A stretch of 64,000 bases of DNA from Rhodovulum sp. GTDB taxonomy: Bacteria; Pseudomonadota; Alphaproteobacteria; Rhodobacterales; Rhodobacteraceae. The stretch is from assembly GCA_020637615.1 (NCBI GenBank), contig JACKKC010000008.1:41753-105752 (forward strand). Direction: 5' to 3'. Shown one piece after another: positions 57,907 to 64,000 of this stretch (the first letter of the stretch is position 1; every line of letters begins with the position of its first letter). The notes below the pieces were generated by a model that was given only the letters and a program-made list of their open reading frames with translations, made no database searches and was not told the origin of the DNA. Position numbers and translations under genes: made by a program.

Positions 57907-58460
57907 ACCACAAGGCCGGCGAACGCGTGGAATACGTGGTGACCTTCCTCGAGATGGACCTGCGCCCCGCCTATCCCCGCCCGCATCTGCCCGCCGGGCC
58001 GGTCTCGGCGCTGATCGCGGCCGAGGCGCCGCCGAGCTGGTATTTCCTCGACCTCTACGGCGCGGTCGGGCGCGACCACGAATGGACCGACCAGCACCGG
58101 AAGTCGCCGGCGGAGCTCACGGCCTTCCTGCACGACCCCGCGGTGACCCTCTACACCTTCCTGCGGTCCGGCTGGCCGCACGGCTTCTTCATCCTCGACG
58201 GCCGCGCGGCGGGGATCTGCGATCTCGCCTATTTCGGGCTGGTGCCGGAGGCGATCGGGCAGGGGCTCGGGCTCTTCCTGATCGAGACCGCCGTGCACAT
58301 GGCCTGGGACCGGGAGGGGGTGCGCCGGATGACGGTGAACACCAATTCGCTCGACCATCCGCGCGCCCTGCCGCTCTACCAGCGGGCGGGCTTCGAGCCC
58401 GTGCGCCGCGAGACCCACAGCCGGGTGCTCACCCGCGACCGCGACATCATCGGCGCATGA
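57903..58460 (+). CDS. GNAT family N-acetyltransferase
   Basis: A 185-residue acetyltransferase. The acetyl-CoA motif is LVPEAIGQGLGLFLIETAV, followed by the typical NTNSLDHPRALPLYQRAGFEPV. The substrate is unknown. It is coupled to sseA by an ATGA overlap. The aromatic aminotransferase begins 17 bases after its stop, so sseA-GNAT-aminotransferase-OCD probably form one operon. Confidence 0.9.
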   Translation: MNHKAGERVEYVVTFLEMDLRPAYPRPHLPAGPVSALIAAEAPPSWYFLDLYGAVGRDHEWTDQHRKSPAELTAFLHDPAVTLYTFLRSGWPHGFFILDGRAAGICDLAYFGLVPEAIGQGLGLFLIETAVHMAWDREGVRRMTVNTNSLDHPRALPLYQRAGFEPVRRETHSRVLTRDRDIIGA

Positions 58461-58477
58461 CCGCGAAAGGACAGCCC

Positions 58478-59662
58478 ATGCTCGAGACCCTCACCGCCCC
58501 CGCCCCGGACAAGATCATCGCGCTGATCGGCCTCTTCGCCGCCGACCCGCGCGCGGGCAAGGTCGACCTCGGCATCGGCGTCTACAAGGACGCCGAGGGC
58601 CGCACCCCGATCATGCGCGCGGTCAAGGCCGCCGAGCGGCAGCTGGTCGAGGAGCAGCAGACCAAATCCTATCTCGGGGTGACCGGCGACCGCACCTTCG
58701 TGGCCGGGATGCGCGACCTGATCTTCGGCGCGGGCGTGGAGGCCGCGCGCATCGGCGGCGCCCAGACCCCCGGCGGCACCGGCGCGGTGCATCAGCTCGG
58801 CGAGCTCGTCCGGCGCGCGCGACCCGAGGCGCGGGTGTTCTATTCCGACCCGACCTGGCCGAACCACCCGGCGATCCTCGACCATCTCAAGCTCGCCTCG
58901 AGCGCCTACCGCTACTACGACGCCGCGAGCGGCGCGGTGGATTTCGAGGCGATGCAGGCGGATCTCGCCGCCGCCAGGGCCGGCGACGTGGTGATCCTGC
59001 ACGGCTGCTGCCACAACCCGACCGGCGCCAACCTCAGCCTCGAGCATTGGCAGGCGCTGACGCAGGATTTCGCCGCCCGCGGCATCGTGCCGATGATCGA
59101 CCTCGCCTATCAGGGCTTCGGCGACGGGCTGGAGCCGGATGTGGCGGGGGTGCGGCACATGGCCGCGGCCCTGCCCGAGACGCTGCTCGCGGCGAGCTGC
59201 TCGAAGAACTTCGGCCTCTACCGCGACCGGGTCGGCGCCGCCTTCGTGGTCGGCGAGACGGCCGAACGCGCCGAGGTCGCCGAGGGCAATCTCGGCGCGC
59301 TCAACCGCCTGAACTTCTCCTTCCCGCCCGATCACGGCGCCAAGGTGGTCGCGATGATCCTCTCCGACGCGGCGCTGACCGCCGACTGGAAGGCGGAGCT
59401 CGAATCGATGCGCCAGAACATGCTGACCCTGCGCCAGGCGCTGGCCGACGCGCTGCGCCGCGAGACCAATTCCGACCGCTTCGACTACATCGGCGCGCAT
59501 CGCGGCATGTTCACCCAGCTCGGCGGCACGGTGGAGAAGGTCAAGGCCCTGCGCGACGAGCACGCCACCTACATGGTCGGCACCGGGCGCATCAACATCG
59601 CCGGCCTGCCGCGGGACGGCATGGACCAGCTCGCCCAGGCGATCGCCGCCGTCGGCTTCTGA
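58478..59662 (+). CDS. Aromatic amino acid / aspartate aminotransferase
   Basis: PLP-dependent class I transaminase, 394 residues, of the Ia-gamma-like aspartate/aromatic group. The Schiff-base lysine is Lys243 (SCSKNFGLYRDRVGA), the substrate segment GVYKDAEGRTPI and the Asn/Asp pair HNPTG (CHNPTGANLS), IDLAYQGFGDG are the family motifs. The ATG at 58478 has AAAGGA upstream and is preferred over ATG 58457. Its stop overlaps the next start (TGATG). Confidence 0.93.
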   Translation: MLETLTAPAPDKIIALIGLFAADPRAGKVDLGIGVYKDAEGRTPIMRAVKAAERQLVEEQQTKSYLGVTGDRTFVAGMRDLIFGAGVEAARIGGAQTPGGTGAVHQLGELVRRARPEARVFYSDPTWPNHPAILDHLKLASSAYRYYDAASGAVDFEAMQADLAAARAGDVVILHGCCHNPTGANLSLEHWQALTQDFAARGIVPMIDLAYQGFGDGLEPDVAGVRHMAAALPETLLAASCSKNFGLYRDRVGAAFVVGETAERAEVAEGNLGALNRLNFSFPPDHGAKVVAMILSDAALTADWKAELESMRQNMLTLRQALADALRRETNSDRFDYIGAHRGMFTQLGGTVEKVKALRDEHATYMVGTGRINIAGLPRDGMDQLAQAIAAVGF

Positions 59663-60582
59663 TGGCCTCGGTCCCCTATATCACCGAAGCGGATGTCGCG
59701 GGCCGGCTGGACTGGGTCGCCATGGCCGAGGCGCTGGCCGCGGGCCACCGCGGCCCGCGGGCGGAGATCGCCGACCAGTTCCTGACCCGCGGTCCCGACA
59801 CGCTGCTCTCCCGCGCCGCCTGGATCGACGGCATGGGCGTGGCGGTCAAGTCGGTGACGGTGATGCCCGCCAATCCCGCGCGCGACCTGCCCTCGGTCCA
59901 GGGGGCGATGGTGCTCTTCGAGGACGCGACCGGCGGCATCGTCGCGGTGATCGATTCCGGCCTGGTGACCCGGCTGAAGACCGCCGCGGATTCGCTGCTC
60001 GGGGCGCGGCTCCTGGCGCGCAAGGACGCGCGCCGGTTCCTGATCATCGGCGCCGGCGCCGTGGCCGCCTCGCTCATCGAGGCCTATCGCGCCGGCTTTC
60101 CCGGCATCGAGGTCACGCTCTGGAGCCGCACCGCCGCCTCGGCGCGGGCGCTCGCCGAGGCGACCGGCGCCGCGAGCACCGAGGATCTGCCCGCCGCGGT
60201 GGCCGCGGCCGACATCGTCGCCACCGCGACCATGAGCACCCGGCCGGTCCTGATGGGCGAGTGGCTGCGGCCCGGCCAGCATCTCGACCTGATCGGCGCC
60301 TATCGCGCCGACATGCGCGAGGCCGACGACCGCGCGCTGACCCGCTCGCGCCTCTTCGTGGACAGCTTCGAGACGACGCTCGAGCATATCGGCGAGCTGA
60401 AGGACCCGCTCGCGCGCGGCATCATCACCCGCGAGGACGTGCTGGGCGATCTCTACGACCTGGTGGCGGGCACCGCGGGCCGCCGCTCCGCGGAGGAGAT
60501 CACCCTCTTCAAGAACGGCGGCGGCGCCCATCTCGACCTGATGACCGGCCGCGAGATCCTGAAGGTCTGGCAGCGCGGCTGA
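59662..60582 (+). CDS. Ornithine cyclodeaminase / mu-crystallin family protein
   Basis: A 306-residue NAD(P)-binding protein of the OCD/CRYM family. The Rossmann segment LIIGAGAVAASLIEAYRAGFPG lies near residue 120 and the N-terminal dimerisation domain has VAVKSVTVMPANPARDLPSVQGAMVLFEDATGG. Members are ornithine cyclodeaminases, alanine dehydrogenases or ketimine reductases; the specificity cannot be decided here. Overlaps the aminotransferase stop, suggesting linked amino-acid catabolism. Confidence 0.9.
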   Translation: MASVPYITEADVAGRLDWVAMAEALAAGHRGPRAEIADQFLTRGPDTLLSRAAWIDGMGVAVKSVTVMPANPARDLPSVQGAMVLFEDATGGIVAVIDSGLVTRLKTAADSLLGARLLARKDARRFLIIGAGAVAASLIEAYRAGFPGIEVTLWSRTAASARALAEATGAASTEDLPAAVAAADIVATATMSTRPVLMGEWLRPGQHLDLIGAYRADMREADDRALTRSRLFVDSFETTLEHIGELKDPLARGIITREDVLGDLYDLVAGTAGRRSAEEITLFKNGGGAHLDLMTGREILKVWQRG

Positions 60583-60621
60583 TACCGGCGCCCGCCCCCC
60601 GCATCGGCGTCGCCTTCTCTT

Positions 60622-60649
60622 CGCGGATTTGGCACGTGACAAATCCGCG
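60622..60649. terminator. Strong hairpin after the OCD gene
   Basis: CGCGGATTTG and CAAATCCGCG form a perfect ten-pair stem with an eight-base loop, 40 bases after the stop. Its unusually AT-rich centre sets it apart. No T run follows, but it is likely to end the transcript. Confidence 0.5.
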
Positions 60650-60662
60650 CGCGCCTGCCTGC

Positions 60663-60695
60663 CGTCACGCCGAAGGCGTGCCTCCGGCACGACGC
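60663..60695 (-). repeat. Isolated mini-hairpin module of family 1
   Basis: The double mini-hairpin (GTGCCGGAGGCAC and CACGCCTTCGGCGTG) stands here without the rest of the repeat, in reverse orientation. This shows that the modules can occur separately. Confidence 0.6.
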
Positions 60696-60797
60696 CAGGC
60701 GCGACAAGCGCGCCCGCCCAGTCAGGCGCGCGCGGATTACCCGCCGACGGTGCCGCTCAACCCCCTTCGGTCTCCGCGCTCTCGCGCTCCAACCGAC

Positions 60798-60834
60798 GAA
60801 CCGGCGCGAGGCGATGCCTCGCTATCGCCGGTTC
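60798..60834. terminator. Two-tier hairpin after the sugar kinase
   Basis: Outer stem GAACCGGCG/CGCCGGTTC (nine pairs) and inner stem CGAGGC/GCCTCG with loop GAT, separated by a CTAT bulge on one side. It lies 38 bases beyond the stop of the minus-strand kinase gene and probably serves as its end or as an RNA stabiliser. Confidence 0.5.
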
Positions 60835-60871
60835 GCGGTGCCCCCGGATGTCCTACAGGGCAAAACCGCCG

Positions 60872-61774
60872 TCACCCCCGGCGTGGCATGATCGCCCCGG
60901 GATGGCCGATCACCTCCGAGGCCAGGCGATGGCCGGCGAGCAGGCGCTCGGGCGGCGGCGCGCCCGCGAGCAGCGCCGCGAGATAGCCGCCGTTGAAGCT
61001 GTCCCCGGCGGCGGTCGTGTCGACGACCCGCGCCGCGGGCGGAAACCCGGGCAGCGCGCCCTCCCAGCCGATCGCGAGCGGCCCCTCGGCGCCGCGCTTG
61101 AGCGCGCCCTGCCGCAGCCCTGCCGCCGCCAGCCGCGCCAGCACCGCTTCCGTGCCGGCCTCGCCCCAGAGCGCGAATTCGTCGTCGAGCGACGGCAGGC
61201 CGATATCGGTCACCGCCCAGAAGGCGGCGATCTCCCGCTGCGCCGTGGCGCGGTCCGGCCAGAGCCGCGGCCGGTAGTTCGAATCGAAGGCGACCAGCCC
61301 GCCGGCCTTGCGGAACGGCCCGATGAACTCGAGCAGCGCGGCCCGGGCCCGGGCGGAAAGCACCGCCAGGGTGATGCCCGAGAGATAGACCAGCCCGCAT
61401 CCCGCCAGCCGCGCCGGCGTCACCTCGGCCGGCGGCTCGAAGAGCGTCCGCGCGGCGGAGCTCTCGCGCCAATAGGTGAAGCTGCGCTCGCCCGCGGCGT
61501 CGGTCGAGATCGCATAGAGCCCCGGCACGCGATCCGCCCGCCGCTCGATCAGCCCGGTGTCGAGCCCCTCGTCGGCGAAGAAGGCGATCATCCGCTCCGA
61601 AAGCGCATCCTGCCCCAGCGCCGTGACATAGGCGACCGAAAGCGCCGGCGCGCCGCGCTTGAGGTAGATGGCGGTGTTCAGCGTGTCGCCGGCGAAGCCC
61701 ACGCGCGCCGCCGCACCGTCCTTCGGCAGGGTCAGCTCGACCATGCATTCGCCGATGCAGGCGACGCGGGTCAT
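60872..61774 (-). CDS. kdgK: PfkB-family sugar kinase, KDG-kinase-like
   Basis: A 300-residue ribokinase-family kinase. The family motifs are [13 protein letters not shown] near the N-terminus and [20 protein letters not shown] with the catalytic Asp (about residue 252-271). The opening and the segment [42 protein letters not shown] resemble 2-keto-3-deoxygluconate kinases. The substrate is inferred. It overlaps the CoA-transferase stop by four bases (ATGA). Confidence 0.85.
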   Translation of the reverse strand: MTRVACIGECMVELTLPKDGAAARVGFAGDTLNTAIYLKRGAPALSVAYVTALGQDALSERMIAFFADEGLDTGLIERRADRVPGLYAISTDAAGERSFTYWRESSAARTLFEPPAEVTPARLAGCGLVYLSGITLAVLSARARAALLEFIGPFRKAGGLVAFDSNYRPRLWPDRATAQREIAAFWAVTDIGLPSLDDEFALWGEAGTEAVLARLAAAGLRQGALKRGAEGPLAIGWEGALPGFPPAARVVDTTAAGDSFNGGYLAALLAGAPPPERLLAGHRLASEVIGHPGAIMPRRG

Positions 61775-63702
61775 GCGCCCCTGCCCGCGAGAAAGGCCTG
61801 GGCATCCTCGGCCGTCTCGAAGAGATGCGGCGCCCGGCTCCGGCGGAAGGTGCGGCCGAGCTTCATCCGGGTGAAGGCCGAGCCGGAATAGCGCGTGACC
61901 GCGCCGTAGAACCGCCGTTCGAGATCTTCCACCATGCGCGCATAATCCTCCTCGACTTCCTCGTCCACGCGGAAGCCGTCGTAGTTGACGATCACGTCGA
62001 CCGGCCGGCTCTGCCCCGCCACCAACTCCTCGACGCGCGCCCGGATGCGCGCGACGTCCTCCCGGTTGCGGACGCGCAGCTTCTCGAAATTGATGTAGAG
62101 GCGATTCGCGCCGTTGTCCCGCTGAATCCGGTCGGCGAAATCGAGGTGCAGCAGGTCGCGCGCGAGCTCCATCGGCGCCTCGCGGAAGATGCGGCCGTCC
62201 ATCTCCACCACCTCGCGCATCAGCGGGCGGAAATCCATCTGCCCGAGCACGTCGCGCTCCAGGTCGATGCCGGGCGCGATCTCGGTCAGCTCGATCCCCT
62301 CGGGCGTCAGCGCGAAGACGCAGCGCTCGGTGACATAGAGCACCGGCCGGCCCTCCGCCGCGGCGCGGCGGCCCGAGAAGGTCACCTGCGCCACCGCCTC
62401 GCGCATCTTGCGCGCCCGGCCCTCGCGCAGGATCCGCAGCCTGCCGTCCTCCACGGCGATCTCGAGCCCGCCCGCGGTCAGCGTGCCGGCGAAGACCACG
62501 GCGCGGGCGTTCTGGCTGATGTTGATGAAGCCCCCGGCGCCGGCGAGCTTCGGGCCGAAGCGCGAGACATTGACGTTTCCCGCCGTATCGGCCTCCGCCA
62601 TGCCGAGGCAGGCCATGTCGAGCCCGCCGCCGTCGTAGAAGTCGAATTGCGCGTTCTGGGCGATGATCGCATCGGTGTTGATCGCCGCGCCGAAATCGAG
62701 CCCCGAGGCCGGCTGGCCGCCGATGACCCCGGGCTCGGCGGTCATGGTCAGATGCGCGAGCAGCCCCTCCTCGCTCGCCACCGCCGAGACGCCCTCCGGC
62801 ATGCCGATCCCGAGATTGACCACGCCGTTGATCGGCAGCTCGAAGGCGACGCGGCGCGCGACGATCTTGCGGGCGTCGAGCGGCAGCGGCGGCAGCGCGC
62901 CCGAGGGTGCGCGGATCGCCCCGGCGAAGGCCGGGGAATAGCTGGTGGCGAAGGTCTGCATGTGCAGCTCCGGCGGCGCCACCACCACCGCATCGACCAG
63001 CGGCGCCGGCAGCACGACCGCGCGCGGGTTCAGGCTGTGGCTCTCGGCGATCTGCTCGACCTGCACGATCACCAGCCCCCCGGAATTGCGCGCCGCCATG
63101 GCCTGCGCGAGGTTGTCGAGGATCAGCGCCTCGCGCTCCATGGTGACGTTGCCCGCCTCGTCGGCGGTGGTGCCGCGCAGGAGCGCCACGTCGATCGGGA
63201 AGGCCTTGTAGAAGAGATATTCCCTGCCGCCGACCTCCATCACCTCGATGAGATCCTCGGTCGAGATCGCGTTGATCCGCCCGCCCTCGAGCCGCGGATC
63301 GACGAAGGTGCCGAGGCCCACCCGCGTCAGCGTGCCCGGCTTGCCCGCGGCGATGTCGCGGTAGAGATGGCTGATCACCCCCTGCGGCAGGTTCCAGCCC
63401 TCCATCTTGCCCGCGAGCGCCAGCGCCGCCACCTTCGGGATCAGGCCCCAATGGCCGCCCACGACCCGCTTCAGCAGCCCCTCGTGCCCGAGATGGTTGA
63501 GCCCGCGCTCCTTCGAATCGCCCTGGCCCGCCGCGAAGAGGAGCCCGAGGTTGCGCGGCCCCCGCCCCTCGAGGAAGCGCGCCTCGAGCGCCGTCAGCAG
63601 CGCCTCGGGAACGCCGGTCCCGATGAAGCCCGAGGTGGTGATCATGTCGCCGTCGTGGATGAGCGCCACGGCCTCCTCGGCCGTCAGGACCTTGCGCTGC
63701 AT
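61771..63702 (-). CDS. Acyl-CoA:acetate/3-ketoacid CoA-transferase with C-terminal extension
   Basis: Moves CoA between short-chain acids. The first 530 residues are a fused alpha-beta CoA-transferase (YdiF/Pct-like), with the alpha half ([22 protein letters not shown]) and the beta half ([17 protein letters not shown]); the catalytic Glu323 lies in TAEPGVIGG. The remaining 110 or so residues ([46 protein letters not shown]...) are an extension not found in E. coli YdiF but present in some longer proteobacterial members. Acetate, propionate or acetoacetate are candidate substrates. The start codon sits after a standard leader; kdgK overlaps its end. Confidence 0.9.
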   Translation of the reverse strand: MQRKVLTAEEAVALIHDGDMITTSGFIGTGVPEALLTALEARFLEGRGPRNLGLLFAAGQGDSKERGLNHLGHEGLLKRVVGGHWGLIPKVAALALAGKMEGWNLPQGVISHLYRDIAAGKPGTLTRVGLGTFVDPRLEGGRINAISTEDLIEVMEVGGREYLFYKAFPIDVALLRGTTADEAGNVTMEREALILDNLAQAMAARNSGGLVIVQVEQIAESHSLNPRAVVLPAPLVDAVVVAPPELHMQTFATSYSPAFAGAIRAPSGALPPLPLDARKIVARRVAFELPINGVVNLGIGMPEGVSAVASEEGLLAHLTMTAEPGVIGGQPASGLDFGAAINTDAIIAQNAQFDFYDGGGLDMACLGMAEADTAGNVNVSRFGPKLAGAGGFINISQNARAVVFAGTLTAGGLEIAVEDGRLRILREGRARKMREAVAQVTFSGRRAAAEGRPVLYVTERCVFALTPEGIELTEIAPGIDLERDVLGQMDFRPLMREVVEMDGRIFREAPMELARDLLHLDFADRIQRDNGANRLYINFEKLRVRNREDVARIRARVEELVAGQSRPVDVIVNYDGFRVDEEVEEDYARMVEDLERRFYGAVTRYSGSAFTRMKLGRTFRRSRAPHLFETAEDAQAFLAGRGA

Positions 63703-63836
63703 GCTCCTCTCCCGCCCGACCCGCAGGGCGGCAGGATAGCCCGGTTCCCGGCCGCGGCGCCAGCGTTCCGGCGGCGAGCCAGGCGAACGGCATTTGGCAA
63801 TGCGATCCTGTCAGGCAGAGTTCCGCCCGAGCCTAG

Positions 63837-63981
63837 CGTCACCCTCCCGCCCGGCGGGAACCGCCGGGCAGCGCCCGCCCCGCCCCCAGGCGGGCGCTTC
63901 GCCCCCGCCCGGGCCGGGCGCTGCCCTCATCTTGGGGCGGGGCGGTCGTACCGGGAACAATGGGCTCCAGATGCAATCCCC
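63837..63981 (-). repeat. Family 1 dispersed repeat, copy without mini-hairpins (reverse)
   Basis: On the minus strand: GATTGCATCTGGAGCCC, TGTTCCCGGTACGACCGCCC, CCAAGATGAGGGCAGCGCCC, GGGCGAAGCGCCCGCC, TGGGGGCGGGGCGGGCGC, TGCCCGGCGG-TTC-CCGCCGGGCG. Identical to the longer copies except that the double mini-hairpin is absent. Lies in the gap beyond the CoA-transferase; no gene start is visible before the window ends. Confidence 0.8.
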
Positions 63982-64000
63982 CGCCGCGCCCTCACGCCCC

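Noticed and set aside
29511..63981. Family 1 and 2 repeats as insertion sequences or as a CRISPR array
   Set aside because: No transposase frame, no target duplications and no regular spacers; copies are far apart and hairpin-based.

Overview
The window comes from the chromosome of a very GC-rich alphaproteobacterium, most likely of the Rhodobacterales. The pointers are an FnrL-type box at hemN, a VPLPA-CTERM surface protein, a RidA/GDPD/GNAT operon, a PII-amtB pair, cobTS-type cobalamin assembly genes, and a B12-dependent methylmalonyl-CoA mutase next to propionyl-CoA synthetase. Nearly the whole window is coding. I see no phage, insertion sequence, CRISPR array, tRNA or rRNA.

Layout. 1-6.7 kb: a truncated exported protein, then propionate assimilation (mcm, maeB, prpE). 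6.7-12.2 kb: a signalling operon made of a periplasmic SUOX-fold protein, a membrane histidine kinase with a degenerate catalytic domain, a soluble kinase-receiver-HPt hybrid, and a sigma-54 activator of the NtrC/LuxO family. A -24/-12 promoter and a LuxO-box-like palindrome precede it. 12.3-17.5 kb: nucleoside salvage (cdd-deoC-deoA-deoB, upp, DUF924). 17.5-28.6 kb: sulfotransferase, VPLPA-CTERM protein, membrane-anchored LuxR-type regulator, GST, xdhC-mocA, D-lyxose isomerase, DUF1349 protein, hemN behind an FNR box, hydrolase-OsmC fusion, and a CYTH-CHAD protein. 29-33.9 kb: an unrecognised gene, a small K+ channel, cobalamin genes (cobT-cobS-cobC), an EamA transporter and HU. 34-38.1 kb: XRE-cupin regulator, adenine deaminase and AMP nucleosidase. 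38.3-42 kb: fasciclin and DUF378 proteins, free-methionine-sulfoxide reductase, and glnK-amtB behind a sigma-54 promoter. 42.3-47.3 kb: class A penicillin-binding protein, MFS exporter, mlaA-mlaC. 47.5-51 kb: RidA, GDPD, a peptidogalycan-type GNAT, GST and phhB. 51.4-56.7 kb: DUF502, peroxiredoxin, an FAD reductase, rsmD and recQ. 57-63.7 kb: sulfurtransferase, GNAT, aromatic aminotransferase, ornithine cyclodeaminase family, a KDG-kinase-like sugar kinase and a CoA-transferase.

How the parts fit. Several blocks form short pathways: propionate to succinyl-CoA and on to pyruvate; deoxynucleoside to central carbon plus base recovery; AMP to adenine to hypoxanthine; ammonium sensing and uptake. 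The signalling operon has every element of a multistep phosphorelay and carries its own sigma-54 promoter, which suggests autoregulation.

Between genes there are two unrelated families of dispersed, hairpin-rich repeats. Family 1 has about ten full or partial copies and is modular. Family 2 has three. Neither encodes a protein and both lie only in intergenic DNA. With the phosphorelay promoter, they are the features most worth a second look.
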